From NCBI GenBank assembly GCA_910583895.1, contig CAJTYJ010000006.1, positions 40,161 to 104,160 on the forward strand: a stretch of DNA of 64,000 nucleotides. Reading direction: 5' to 3'. A model generated the notes under the pieces. The model was not told the DNA's origin. It did no database searches and worked only from the letters and a program-made list of their open reading frames with translations. How positions within the stretch are numbered: the first letter of the stretch is position 1; the number at the start of each line of letters is the position of its first letter. Positions 8,182-17,103 of the stretch are shown piece by piece. This DNA comes from an uncultured Lachnospiraceae bacterium (GTDB taxonomy: Bacteria > Bacillota > Clostridia > Lachnospirales > Lachnospiraceae). A program made the position numbers and the translations under genes.

Positions 8182-9393
8182 TCAGGCTTGTTTTACGATA
8201 AATTTTTTGTAGATGGTATCTACAATGACGCCAATGGCGTTGTCACCGGATACGTTGCAGGCGGTGCCAAAAGAATCCTGCGTGATGTAGAGGGCCACCA
8301 TGATCGCACAGATGGGGCCGTCTGGATTGCCGGCCTCCGGCCCAAAGATCATATACAGAAAAGGCAGAGCAGTCATGATTGAGCCGCCCGGTGCGCCGGG
8401 GGAAGCTACCATCGCGACACCCAGGGTCATGATGAAGGGGACCACAGTCATAAGGCTGATGGGAAGCTGGTTCATAAGACAGACTGCGGTGGCACAGGCT
8501 GAGATCGTGATCATAGAGCCTGCCATATGGATATTGGCACAGAGGGGTACCACAAAGTTTCGGATCTGTGCACAGACGCCGTCTGCTTCGGCGCACTGAA
8601 GATTGACCGGGATCGTTGCGGCAGAGGACTGAGTTCCCAGAGCGGTGGTGTAGCCGGGAATCTGATTTCTGATCAGGGTCAGAGGATTTTTCCGGCTGAT
8701 TGCACCGGCAATGCAAAACTGGATCGCGATGCATACCATATGCATAAGAATCACCACCAGGAACACTTTCCATAAGATGCCAAGTATGGCAAAAGTTTTC
8801 CCGGATCTTGTCATATCCGTAAAGGTGCCGCAGATGTAAAGAGGCAGCAGCGGGATGATCACTGTGTGAAGGACCTTGTCGATGATGCCGGAGAAATCTT
8901 TAAAGGCGTCATAGAGAGTATGCCCGATTTCTTTGCCTTTCATTGCGGAGAGACAAAGCCCGAGTACAAAGGCCAGGACCACGGCAGAAAGAGTGTCCAT
9001 GACCGGCTGAAGGGTCAGACTGAAATAAGATTCCACAGAGGAACCGGCGGTGGCGGCGATCTGTTCCAGAGCGTTTGCACTCATAAAATGTGGGAATAAA
9101 GATGCAGATATCAGATAAGATCCGCTTCCCGCCAGCAGGGTTGAAAGATAGGCCAGTATGACGGTAATCACCAAAAGCTTTCCGGCACCCTGGGACAGAT
9201 CTGCAATCCCCATAGTGACATAAGCCAGGATCATAAGCGGAATAATAAATTTTAAAAAGGTGCTGAAGATGCCGGACAGTGTTACGACCAGGCGGCAGAC
9301 AGGCTGCGGCAGAAACTGTCCGATCAGGATACCAAGAATGATCGCAAGGATCAGTTTGGGGACAAGTCCCAGTTTAAATGTTCTTTCATTCAT
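8182..9393 (-). CDS. dicarboxylate/amino acid:cation symporter (likely serine)
   Basis: 403 residues, DAACS family. It has about eight membrane helices plus re-entrant loops; the family features ASPGAPGG and a GDNAIG segment near the C-terminus are visible. The gene is first in the operon with both serine dehydratase subunits, so serine (perhaps also threonine, as in SstT) is the probable substrate. The ATG follows GGAGGGG. It is transcribed divergently from a LysR regulator across a 173-base gap. Substrate is inferred from context. Confidence 0.88.
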   Translation of the reverse strand: MNERTFKLGLVPKLILAIILGILIGQFLPQPVCRLVVTLSGIFSTFLKFIIPLMILAYVTMGIADLSQGAGKLLVITVILAYLSTLLAGSGSYLISASLFPHFMSANALEQIAATAGSSVESYFSLTLQPVMDTLSAVVLAFVLGLCLSAMKGKEIGHTLYDAFKDFSGIIDKVLHTVIIPLLPLYICGTFTDMTRSGKTFAILGILWKVFLVVILMHMVCIAIQFCIAGAISRKNPLTLIRNQIPGYTTALGTQSSAATIPVNLQCAEADGVCAQIRNFVVPLCANIHMAGSMITISACATAVCLMNQLPISLMTVVPFIMTLGVAMVASPGAPGGSIMTALPFLYMIFGPEAGNPDGPICAIMVALYITQDSFGTACNVSGDNAIGVIVDTIYKKFIVKQA

Positions 9394-9423
9394 GAAAAAC
9401 CCCTCCTGTAGGTGCTGCTTTTT

Positions 9424-9450
9424 GTCGAATTTATGTTCGATACATTCGAC
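9424..9450. promoter_or_regulatory. LysR-type dyad between regulator and serine operon
   Basis: GTCGAA (9424-9429) and TTCGAC (9445-9450) form an inverted repeat with a further TTCGA in the middle (9436-9440). It lies in the divergent gap close to the symporter start, a usual position for LysR-family operators. Confidence 0.4.
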
Positions 9451-9566
9451 GATTGACGTATTGACAAAAGTATTGTATCATGACAGTGAATATAAAACAA
9501 ATTCAAAGTTTTTATAATATTATTGAATTTTTTTCATGGTTCTAACAAAAGAAAAAGAGGAGATTT

Positions 9567-10457
9567 ATGGAAATACGGCAGCTGATCTCTTTTGTGAAGA
9601 TTGTTCAGATGAAAAGTTTTTCCAGGGCAGCAGAGGATCTGGGATATTCACAGTCGGCACTGACAGTGCAGATCCGGCTGTTGGAGCAGGAGCTGAATAC
9701 CCGGCTGTTTGACCGGGTGGGAAAACAGATCGCGCTGACCGGACAAGGGCAGCGTTTTCTGACTTATGCACAGACCATTCTGCATGAGGTAAATCGGGCC
9801 AAACTATCCTTGGCGGAGGAAGGGGAGCTGACAGATCCGCTTCATATCGGAACCATCGAGTCGCTCTGCTTTTCCAGACTTCCGCCGATTCTTCATTATT
9901 TTCAGAAACATCATCCGAAAGTGACCATCCGCATTACCACCGGGTCGCCGGAAGAGCTGATGGAGATGATGGAGAAAAACCGGCTGGATCTGATCTACAT
10001 TCTGGATGAGCCTCGTTATCATAATCATTGGAATAAAGTAATGGAAAGAAAAGAAGAGATTGTATTTGTCACTTCACCGGAATCTCTGCTGAACACAGAA
10101 AAAGATCTGCAGGTCGAGACACTTCTGAAAGAGCCGTTTTTTCTCACAGAAAAAGACGCCAACTACCGGCGTGCTCTGGACCAGTTCCTGGCTTCTAAAA
10201 ATATGGTGGTGACTCCGGCGCTGGAAGTCAGCAATACGGAATTTATCATTCAGATGCTGCGGCAGAACCGGGGGATTTCGTTTCTGCCGCGCCTTGCAGT
10301 TCAGAAAAATGTAGAGCGGGGCCAGCTTCAGATTCTTCATGTGGCGGATTTTCAGTTATACATGTATGGGCAGATTTTTTACCACAAGGATAAGTGGAAG
10401 ACTAGGGAGATGGAAGCGTTTATCCGGCTTTCACAGGAGGAGAAGAATCTCTGCTGA
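9567..10457 (+). CDS. LysR-family transcriptional regulator of serine operon
   Basis: 296 residues. The N-terminal winged helix (residues 1-60, with SFSRAAEDLGYSQSALT as the recognition region) is followed by a periplasmic-binding-like effector domain from about residue 88. The ATG is preceded by GAGGAGA. Its divergent placement from the symporter-sdaAB-sdaAA operon, with a dyad in between, suggests it controls that operon in response to serine or a related amino acid. The effector itself is inferred. Confidence 0.93.
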   Translation: MEIRQLISFVKIVQMKSFSRAAEDLGYSQSALTVQIRLLEQELNTRLFDRVGKQIALTGQGQRFLTYAQTILHEVNRAKLSLAEEGELTDPLHIGTIESLCFSRLPPILHYFQKHHPKVTIRITTGSPEELMEMMEKNRLDLIYILDEPRYHNHWNKVMERKEEIVFVTSPESLLNTEKDLQVETLLKEPFFLTEKDANYRRALDQFLASKNMVVTPALEVSNTEFIIQMLRQNRGISFLPRLAVQKNVERGQLQILHVADFQLYMYGQIFYHKDKWKTREMEAFIRLSQEEKNLC

Positions 10458-10496
10458 AACTTTTTAATCTGCCAGAATGCAGTTTTCAAACATGCG

Positions 10497-11375
10497 CTAA
10501 TTTTGCTGCCAGAGCAGCAGATTGTTTTCAAACAATACATGAAGCCTGCCCGTATCTTTCAGCCAGGCAAGGTAGGATCGGACCGTACTGCCCACCAGGA
10601 CATACTGTTCGAAGTTCATGGTCAGGCGGTAATCGGCAAAAAGTTTCTGCAGAATCCTTTCAAAACAAAGGGGTTCCCGGCAGAGATCGGTGATCCGGTC
10701 AGCGATTTCCTGGACTTTGTCTATATTATACTGGGCCAGCGCAGAGATATCCTCTGTCGCTTCTGCGTGGGCCGGGACGAACATTTTTCCAGGCAGAGTC
10801 ATCACCATCTGAAGCGTGTCCAGATAGGCAGAGACATCGTAGAGGAAGCTGATCTGATATTTGTCCAGAGTTTCTTTGCTGGACAGGCAGTCTGCCAGAT
10901 AGACCACGTCATCGGTGGTCCGGTACCCCACCATATCAAAAAAGTGTCCTGGCAGCCGGATGATCTCAAAGCCGTCCGGAAGACAGCTTTTTGTCAGTTC
11001 TTTGGCATCACTTGTCTGGGCCAGGAGAAACTTGTGCTGCAGATCCTTGCAGGGATAGCCACCATACAAAAAGGATGGTTCCAGGATGGGATAACGGGTA
11101 AAGGCGCAGTCGATTCCCGGCGCATAGACCTGGCATCCGGTCTGGGCCTGAAGGTACCGGTTGCCGCCGATGTGGTCGGCGTTGGAGTGCGTATTGTAGA
11201 TGGCAGTCAGGTGCCAGCCGTTTTTGTCCAGAAGCTGCCGGATTTTCCGGCCTGCATCCTTGTCGTTTCCGCTGTCAATCAGGCATACATCCGTGTCATT
11301 TAGCCGAACCAGCCCGATTTTGGCAGGACTTTGAATATAATAGCTTTGTTCCGAAACCTGAATCAATTCATACAT
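10497..11375 (-). CDS. MBL-fold metallo-hydrolase, variant metal motif
   Basis: 292 residues. The metallo-beta-lactamase core is clear: THSNADHIGG at 62-71, GHFFDM near 143, an Asp in VYLADCL and the last His in VPAHAE. The canonical HxHxDH motif reads H63-S-N65-A-D67-H68, so the second metal ligand is Asn in place of His. Glyoxalase-II-like subfamilies with this change exist. The C-terminal 80 residues are helical and may form a DNA/RNA- or dimer-binding cap. A promoter (TTTTCA, 17 bases, TATAAT) lies at 11414-11442 on the same strand. Substrate unknown. Confidence 0.88.
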   Translation of the reverse strand: MYELIQVSEQSYYIQSPAKIGLVRLNDTDVCLIDSGNDKDAGRKIRQLLDKNGWHLTAIYNTHSNADHIGGNRYLQAQTGCQVYAPGIDCAFTRYPILEPSFLYGGYPCKDLQHKFLLAQTSDAKELTKSCLPDGFEIIRLPGHFFDMVGYRTTDDVVYLADCLSSKETLDKYQISFLYDVSAYLDTLQMVMTLPGKMFVPAHAEATEDISALAQYNIDKVQEIADRITDLCREPLCFERILQKLFADYRLTMNFEQYVLVGSTVRSYLAWLKDTGRLHVLFENNLLLWQQN

Positions 11376-11413
11376 AATGATCGCCTTCCTGATTGTATTT
11401 GTTTCTGCAGTTT

Positions 11414-11442
11414 ATTATAACAAACACAAACAAAAATGAAAA
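11414..11442 (-). promoter_or_regulatory. promoter of the metallo-hydrolase gene
   Basis: On the minus strand TTTTCA and TATAAT are separated by 17 bases, about 40 bases ahead of the start codon. Confidence 0.5.
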
Positions 11443-11550
11443 GACGATCCTGAAGCAAAAGATCGTGTAAAATTTTCTTCGGATGAAAAATGAATGTCGA
11501 AAAGGAAGTCTTTTTTGTGATAAGGAATGGCAAAACAAAAGGCTCTTTGG

Positions 11551-11556
11551 TATAAT
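11551..11556 (+). promoter_or_regulatory. -10 box of the RNA repair operon
   Basis: A perfect TATAAT lies 44 bases ahead of the RNA ligase start. The -35 is weak (TGGCAA at 11528-11533, spacer 17), which may mean an activator is needed. Confidence 0.45.
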
Positions 11557-11599
11557 AGAAAAAGGCTTCCTGACGGGACAGCCTGAAAGGAGGCGCAAG

Positions 11600-12427
11600 A
11601 TGAATCACTGTACAGAATTGATAAAATACCCCCGGACGCCTCATTTATCTGGTTCGAGACTTCAGCCGGGGGATGAGGATTTAAGTCAGATTCCATTTGG
11701 GGATCTTCAGGGAAAGCATTTGGTGGTGGAAGAAAAATGCGACGGTGCCAATTCGGCTATTTCTTTTGGGCGGGAGGGGGATCTTCGGCTTCAGAGCCGG
11801 GGACATTACCTGACGGGCGGATACCGGGAGCGGCATTACCATCTGCTGAAGCAGTGGGCCAACGTGCACAGGGCAGCATTTTATGAGGTGCTGGGCGACC
11901 GCTATATTCTGTATGGGGAATGGATGTATGCGAAGCACAGCGTTTACTACGATGCACTGCCTCATTATTTTTTAGAATTTGACATTCTGGACCGGGAAAA
12001 CGGCTGTTTTCTGGATACCCCCTCCAGGCATAAGCTGATCAAGGGGCTGCCGGTGGTGTCGGTCCCGGTACTGAGATCGGGCGTCTTTGCCGACCAGAAA
12101 GAACTTTTGTCTTTGATTGGTCCGTCTTTGTACATAAAGCCGGGACATATGGAACGTCTGCGGGCTTACTGTGAGAAGGAGGGACTAGACGCTGACCGGC
12201 AGTGCCGGGAGACGGAAGGTTCCGGCCTTATGGAAGGGCTGTATCTGAAAGTAGAAGAGGGCGGCTTTGTGACGCAGCGGCTGAAATATGTGAGGGCTTC
12301 TTTTCTTCAGTGTATTCAGGGGTCGGATTCTCACTGGATTGACCGGCCGATTGTGCCGAACCGGCTGAGTATCTCTGTGGAGGAACTTTTTCTTCCCGAA
12401 CTTCCCAAAAGGGGTGAGGGCATATGA
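11600..12427 (+). CDS. RNA ligase (nucleotidyltransferase fold)
   Basis: 275 residues from the ATG at 11600, which follows AAAGGAGG. The covalent nucleotidyltransferase motifs occur in order: motif I KCDGAN with Lys46 as expected AMP acceptor, motif III LYGEWMYAKH near 105, motif IV EGLYLKVE near 212, motif V LKYVR near 228. The family seals RNA 3'-OH and 5'-phosphate ends using ATP. It overlaps the HD-Pnk gene by four bases (ATGA), so the operon encodes both end-healing and sealing steps. In-frame upstream codons from 11483 are unlikely to be translated because they lack a ribosome site. Confidence 0.9.
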   Translation: MNHCTELIKYPRTPHLSGSRLQPGDEDLSQIPFGDLQGKHLVVEEKCDGANSAISFGREGDLRLQSRGHYLTGGYRERHYHLLKQWANVHRAAFYEVLGDRYILYGEWMYAKHSVYYDALPHYFLEFDILDRENGCFLDTPSRHKLIKGLPVVSVPVLRSGVFADQKELLSLIGPSLYIKPGHMERLRAYCEKEGLDADRQCRETEGSGLMEGLYLKVEEGGFVTQRLKYVRASFLQCIQGSDSHWIDRPIVPNRLSISVEELFLPELPKRGEGI

Positions 12428-13596
12428 ATCCGGAATGGGAAAGGCTTCTGTCGCTGATACCCGGGCCTTTGGACTGGAAAATCGACTGGGATCTTTGGCA
12501 CGGCCTGTGGCTTTGGCCGTATTTTGAGCAGATGGCCAAGACTCAGCAGAATCCATGCTGGCATGGAGAAGGGGATGTGTGGAGTCATACCCGGATGGTC
12601 TGTGAAGAACTGGTATCCATGAACCGCTTTCGAAAACTTCCCAAAAGGCAGCGGCAGGAAGTCTTTCTGGCAGCGGTTCTGCACGATATCGGCAAGATTC
12701 CATGTACCAGATGGGAGGATGGCTGTCTGATATCGCCCAATCACACCGTGGTGGGTGCCCGGATGGCCAGAGAGATGCTGCGCGTTACATATGGATTGGG
12801 CGGCACCAGGGATCGGCTGGAATTTCGGGAGACCGTCTGCAGCCTGATCCGCTATCATTCGGTACCTGCACATATTTTGGATCAGGAGGATCCGGAGCGA
12901 AGAATTTTTCAGATTGCATCCAATGGAGAGCTGGCAGCGGATTTTACGGTGGAACTTTTGTGTATTCTGGAAGAAGCGGATGTCAGAGGAAGAATCTATC
13001 AAAATGTGGAGCAATCCGTGGATATGGTTCGCCTGTGTGCGGAATTTGCCCGGGAATTGTCGTGTCTGGACAGACCGTTTCGGTTTCCGTCGGACTATGC
13101 AAGATATGCGTATCTGTCTGGAAGAAAGATCAGTCCGGGTCAGGAGCTGTATGATGATACATGGGGCAAAGTGATCTTGATGGCAGGGCTGCCCGGAACC
13201 GGAAAAGATACCTGGATTCAAAGAAACTGCAGCGGTCTGCCGGTAGTTTCGCTGGATGAGATCCGCAAGGAACTGCACATATCTCCGCTGGAACCTCAGG
13301 GTGAGGTGGCGCAAAGAGCCCGGGAGAAGGCAAAGGAATATCTTCGGAAAAAGCAGCCGTTTGTGTGGAATGCCACCAGCTTAACTTCGTCTCTTCGGGA
13401 AAAACAGATCCGCCTGTTCCACAACTATGGCGCTTCGGTGCACATTGTGTATCTGGAGACGGCATGGGAAGAACAGCTTGCCCGCAACCAGAACCGTTCT
13501 GATCCGGTCCCGGAACTGGCAATTCAGAAGATGCAGAAAAATCTGGTGCTGCCCGAACTATATGAAGCAGAAAAAGTAAGCTGGTTAAATGTATGA
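12424..13596 (+). CDS. HD-Pnk: HD phosphoesterase fused to polynucleotide kinase
   Basis: 390 residues with two domains. Residues 45-230 form an HD phosphohydrolase (His55, HDIGK with His87 and Asp88, later YHS and EEADVRG). From residue 250 there is a P-loop kinase (GLPGTGKDT near 254) with a VSLDEIRKE motif like the DxxR of T4 Pnkp. Proteins of this build, such as Runella slithyformis HD-Pnk, remove 2',3'-cyclic phosphates and phosphorylate 5'-OH ends. Coupling with the ligase gene strongly supports an RNA repair role. The trigger is not visible. Confidence 0.92.
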   Translation: MNPEWERLLSLIPGPLDWKIDWDLWHGLWLWPYFEQMAKTQQNPCWHGEGDVWSHTRMVCEELVSMNRFRKLPKRQRQEVFLAAVLHDIGKIPCTRWEDGCLISPNHTVVGARMAREMLRVTYGLGGTRDRLEFRETVCSLIRYHSVPAHILDQEDPERRIFQIASNGELAADFTVELLCILEEADVRGRIYQNVEQSVDMVRLCAEFARELSCLDRPFRFPSDYARYAYLSGRKISPGQELYDDTWGKVILMAGLPGTGKDTWIQRNCSGLPVVSLDEIRKELHISPLEPQGEVAQRAREKAKEYLRKKQPFVWNATSLTSSLREKQIRLFHNYGASVHIVYLETAWEEQLARNQNRSDPVPELAIQKMQKNLVLPELYEAEKVSWLNV

Positions 13597-13691
13597 TTTT
13601 GATTTCCAATAGGCATATGCGGTTACGTTCACAGGGTACCTGTGAACCGTAGCAGAAGCGGCAGTATATCGTGATAAAAGCACAAAGATAC

Positions 13692-13721
13692 TTGTTTGGA
13701 ACCCCTTTTCTGTGCTATAGT
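13692..13721 (+). promoter_or_regulatory. candidate promoter of the His/Cys-rich protein gene
   Basis: TTGTTT at 13692-13697 and TATAGT at 13716-13721, spacer 18, about 50 bases before the start codon. Confidence 0.4.
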
Positions 13722-13775
13722 ATGGTTACAGGACCTACCTTGGCTATAAAGGGTAGAAGAAAGGAGGGGAGAGGG

Positions 13776-14057
13776 ATGCATATGCGCAGACATCTTACAG
13801 CAGTGCTGGCAACAGCTCTGCTGGCAGTTCTTCTGGCTATGCCGGTTTCTGCTCACGGGCATCATGGACATCGCAGACAGGCGACGGTGGATACCAGCTG
13901 TCCGGTTTGTCCGGTGGAAGGATGTGCAGAGACAGGACGACACACACATGACGGGTGTGAGTACTGTGGTTATGACCATCAAGACGGCTACTGCGACGGC
14001 ACTTGTGCGTCGGTTTCCGGCAGGGGATCCGGCAGACATCATGGCTGTCATCGGTAA
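13776..14057 (+). CDS. secreted His/Cys-rich small protein, likely metal binding
   Basis: 93 residues from the ATG at 13776, behind AAGGAGGGGAG. Residues 1-26 are a signal peptide (hydrophobic core ending MPVSAHG). The mature part is dominated by His and Cys: HGHHGHRR, CPVCPVEGC, HTHDGCEYCGY, DGYCDGTC and HHGCHR. The pattern suggests zinc or other transition-metal binding outside the membrane, or a disulfide-rich peptide. I know no named family for it. It is a single-gene unit with its own promoter and terminator. Confidence 0.75.
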   Translation: MHMRRHLTAVLATALLAVLLAMPVSAHGHHGHRRQATVDTSCPVCPVEGCAETGRHTHDGCEYCGYDHQDGYCDGTCASVSGRGSGRHHGCHR

Positions 14058-14061
14058 AAAG

Positions 14062-14104
14062 AATCGTTCCTGATCCAGATTTTCTGGCAGGAACGATTTT
14101 TTTA
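14062..14104 (+). terminator. strong rho-independent terminator
   Basis: An 11-base-pair perfect stem (14062-14072 with 14088-14098) contains an inner CCAGA/TCTGG stem and ends in a T run. Confidence 0.9.
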
Positions 14105-14249
14105 TGTGGATCTGATAAATTTTTCACAATATTTTTTTGACAGGGGTTCACACAATTCGACTTTTGGCGTACTTATACTGTAAGAGGAAAGAAAAACTTT
14201 CCGTCAGATGCCGGCAGATTATGCCGAAGAAAAGGAGTGTGGAAGGTTT

Positions 14250-15107
14250 ATGAGTATGCAGGGGATCGATGTTTCCAGCTATCAGAAAAAACCGGACTGG
14301 TCAGCAGTGGGAGCGGATGGAGTACGTTTTGCCATTCTGCGGATTATGGACAGCAAGGGAAAAGATCATAGTTTTGAACATAATTACAGTGGCAGCGGGG
14401 CTGCCGGTATTTTAAGAGGAGTATATCGGTTCAGCTATGCGCTGACAGAAGCTCAGGCAAGGTCTGAAGCAGAAGGTGTTTTGACGGCGCTTGCCGGACG
14501 GAAACTGGAGATGGGGGTGTGGCTGGATCTGGAATGGAACAGACAGCGTGCACTGGGAAAAAAGAAAGTAAAAAAATTGGCGGATACCTGGATGAAGACC
14601 ATTCGAAACGGCGGGTATGAGTGCGGCATTTACTGTAATAAAGACTGGTATGCCAACGTTTGCAGCGGCCTGGATGCGAAATACTGGATCGCCCGGTATC
14701 CGGCTGCAGACAACGGAACATTAAAAGAGGGATTAAGGCCCCATGTGGGAGAGGTCGGATGGCAGTATTCCAGGAAAGGAAAACTGCCCGGAATCACCGG
14801 AGATGTGGATCTGGATATCTGGTATGCAGATCAGGATGCGAATCAAAGAAATCCTTACCGGGAGCCGGTGAAAATACTTCGGTATCAGCGTCTTTTGGTG
14901 GGGATTGTACAGGAGGGTGTGAAATGGCTTCAGTGGGAACTGAGGGAAGCAGGTTATGATATCATGCTTGACGGAAAATTCGGTCCTGCTACGGATCTGG
15001 CCCTGCGGGCATTTCAGAAAACCCATCCAAAGACCTATTCCGGCAAGGAACCGGACGGGGTTTGCGGAGCGAAGACCCGGGAAGCGCTGAAAGCGGCAGA
15101 AGGGTGA
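14250..15107 (+). CDS. GH25 lysozyme with peptidoglycan-binding domain
   Basis: 285 residues from the ATG at 14250, preceded by GGAGTGTGGAAGG. Residues 1-195 form a GH25 muramidase: the opening GIDVSSYQ with the first catalytic Asp, and VWLDLEW with the acid pair near residue 90. The last 75 residues form a PG_binding_1 domain (GKFGPATDLALRAFQ). No signal peptide is present, as in phage endolysins and some autolysins. It could be a stand-alone autolysin or a lysis enzyme; it lies 15 kb from the injection system, so a link is only speculative. Confidence 0.9.
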   Translation: MSMQGIDVSSYQKKPDWSAVGADGVRFAILRIMDSKGKDHSFEHNYSGSGAAGILRGVYRFSYALTEAQARSEAEGVLTALAGRKLEMGVWLDLEWNRQRALGKKKVKKLADTWMKTIRNGGYECGIYCNKDWYANVCSGLDAKYWIARYPAADNGTLKEGLRPHVGEVGWQYSRKGKLPGITGDVDLDIWYADQDANQRNPYREPVKILRYQRLLVGIVQEGVKWLQWELREAGYDIMLDGKFGPATDLALRAFQKTHPKTYSGKEPDGVCGAKTREALKAAEG

Positions 15108-15154
15108 ATTGCCTCCCTTCTCCGCTTTGCTGATAAAATGGATTTTTCAAAGAA

Positions 15155-16576
15155 TCAGAACCGGAAATCCCGTTTTCCTTCTCCAATATCATGGATATGC
15201 TCCGTGGCAATCCGTTTGACTTTGGGATTGGGGATTTTCTCCAGTTCCCGCCCGATCAGTTCCATGCCGATTTTTCTGGTCTCTTCACGGGCATAGTCTT
15301 CCAGATATTCTTTCAGTGTCATCAGGGCATTGGGATGGCAGCAGTTTAGGATCTGCATATTTTTACACAGGGACATAAAACGGTCGCCGGTGCGCCCTTC
15401 CCGGTAACAGGCAGTGCAAAAGCTTGGGATATAGCCCAGTTTCATCAGCCAGTTTACCACCTCATCCAGAGTCCTTTGATCACTTACATCGAACTGAGCA
15501 CTGGTTATTTCTTCTTCGGTTTCCGGGGTCGCATATCCGCCCACACTGGTTCTGGAGGCGCCGCTGATCTGGGAGACGCCAAGAGGAAGCACCCGTTCCC
15601 GGACTTCCTGGCTCTCTCTGGTGGAGATGATCATGCCGGTGTAAGGCACAGAGATCCGGATCAGGGCGCAGATTTTAGCAAAAATGTCGTCACTGATGCT
15701 GTTGTCAAAAGCAGAGGGATCAATATCATCCGCATGCTTGATCCTGGGAACGCTGATGGTGTGCGGGCCGACGCCGTGAACGGCTTCTAAGTGTTCTGCG
15801 TGCATCAGAAGTCCTGCAAATTCATAGCGGTATAATTCCAGCCCAAATAAAACCCCCAGGCCCACATCGTCGATGCCGCCTTCCATGGCCCGGTCCATGG
15901 CTTCTGTGTGCCATGCATAATCATGCTTTGGTCCGGTAGGATGCAGTTTTTCATAGCTTTCTTTATGGTAAGTTTCCTGGAACAGAATATAAGTTCCGAT
16001 TTCTGCCTCTTTTAAGCGGCGGTAATTTTCCACCGTTGTGGCTGCGATATTGACATTGACCCGGCGGATCGCGCCGTTTTTATGTTTGATGCTGTAAATG
16101 GTGTGGATGCATTCCAGGATATATTCGATGGGATTGTTCACCGGGTCCTCGCCAGCCTCAATTGCCAGCCGTTTGTGTCCCATGTCCTGCAGGGCAGTGA
16201 CTTCTTTGATGATCTCTTCCTGCGTCAGTTTTTTTCTTGCAATGTGCTTGTTCTTGGCGTGATAGGGGCAGTAAACGCATCCGTTGACACAGTAATTGGA
16301 CAGATACAAAGGTGCAAACAAAACGATGCGGTTGCCATAGTAATCCTTTTTCAGCTGTTCTGCCAGTGCAAAGATTTCTTCGGTCTTCTCCGGAAGATCA
16401 CAGGCCAGAAGGACAGAAGCTTCCCTGTGGGTCAGGCCTTTCCGCTCTCTTGCCTTGGTAAGAATCTGATCAATGACCTCCAGGTTATCTTTGTTGGCAT
16501 CCGCATAGGCCAGCGTCTCCCGGATTTCTTCGTCTGAGATAAATTCCTCTGCTTTTAATGATTTTACATTGTACAT
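15155..16576 (-). CDS. hydG: [FeFe]-hydrogenase maturase HydG (tyrosine lyase)
   Basis: 473 residues, the usual HydG length. The radical SAM CxxxCxxC motif is CVNGCVYC with Cys96, Cys100 and Cys103, and the C-terminal accessory cluster motif CTACYREGRTGDRFMSLC is present. HydG cleaves tyrosine to supply CO and cyanide for the H-cluster. The gene lies behind the TM1266-like gene on the minus strand, divergent from the hydrogenase structural genes. HydE and HydF are not in the window. Confidence 0.96.
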   Translation of the reverse strand: MYNVKSLKAEEFISDEEIRETLAYADANKDNLEVIDQILTKARERKGLTHREASVLLACDLPEKTEEIFALAEQLKKDYYGNRIVLFAPLYLSNYCVNGCVYCPYHAKNKHIARKKLTQEEIIKEVTALQDMGHKRLAIEAGEDPVNNPIEYILECIHTIYSIKHKNGAIRRVNVNIAATTVENYRRLKEAEIGTYILFQETYHKESYEKLHPTGPKHDYAWHTEAMDRAMEGGIDDVGLGVLFGLELYRYEFAGLLMHAEHLEAVHGVGPHTISVPRIKHADDIDPSAFDNSISDDIFAKICALIRISVPYTGMIISTRESQEVRERVLPLGVSQISGASRTSVGGYATPETEEEITSAQFDVSDQRTLDEVVNWLMKLGYIPSFCTACYREGRTGDRFMSLCKNMQILNCCHPNALMTLKEYLEDYAREETRKIGMELIGRELEKIPNPKVKRIATEHIHDIGEGKRDFRF

Positions 16577-16706
16577 GGGTGATGTACGCTCCTTTCTTTT
16601 CGGTCAGGCAGGACGGCATCAAGCGCTCCTGGCTTCCCGGTCAGTGAATAGTTATATTGTGATGCTGTCTGCTATGGAACCTGCCGCCATATAAGCGGCA
16701 GCGGAA

Positions 16707-16991
16707 TCATTCCTGTATTCCGTGAGCAGTCAGCGAAGCACCACCTTTCACATTGGAATATACGGTCTTTGCAGAGACTCCCGGAAGTCTTCCGATCTTT
16801 CCGGAAAGGGCACTCACGATGTCCTGGGGGGCATCCAGGGCGACACTGATGATATTCACCTTCCGTTCCCGGTAGGGGATCCCCATCCGTCCAATAATGT
16901 AATGGCCGTATTCGTGTAAAAGTCTGTTCAGCCGCTCTATGGCGTCTGTATTTTCAACAATAATTCCGATCAGTACAATCCTGGTTTCCAT
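16707..16991 (-). CDS. TM1266-type iron-only hydrogenase system regulator
   Basis: 94 residues, an ACT/NikR-C-like ferredoxin fold (IGIIVENTDAIERLNRLLHEYG and a GRLPGVSAKTVYS ending). The family is a regular neighbour of [FeFe]-hydrogenase maturation genes, where it is called a putative hydrogenase system regulator. It has no DNA-binding domain of its own. The gene precedes hydG, with 130 bases between them that carry a TGCCGC/GCGGCA hairpin (16682-16700). The molecular role is not established by the sequence. Confidence 0.88.
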   Translation of the reverse strand: METRIVLIGIIVENTDAIERLNRLLHEYGHYIIGRMGIPYRERKVNIISVALDAPQDIVSALSGKIGRLPGVSAKTVYSNVKGGASLTAHGIQE

Positions 16992-17103
16992 GCATTTTCT
17001 CCAAAAATTGACATCGTTTTAAAAAGTTGTGAAATATTTCTATAAATTTTAACACACTATTCTCAAAATGACAACTATTATAATATGAGTGAGTTCATAC
17101 AAT

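Noticed and set aside
9461..9496. TTGACA at 9461 as the LysR gene promoter
   Set aside because: No -10 box lies at 16-18 bases; the nearest TATAAA is 24 bases away.
12331..13314. 327-residue antisense frame over the HD-Pnk gene
   Set aside because: The sense gene has intact motifs and a ribosome-coupled start; the antisense frame has neither.
14250..15107. GH25 lysozyme as part of the injection system
   Set aside because: It lies over 15 kb away behind unrelated operons and terminators; no shared element was seen.
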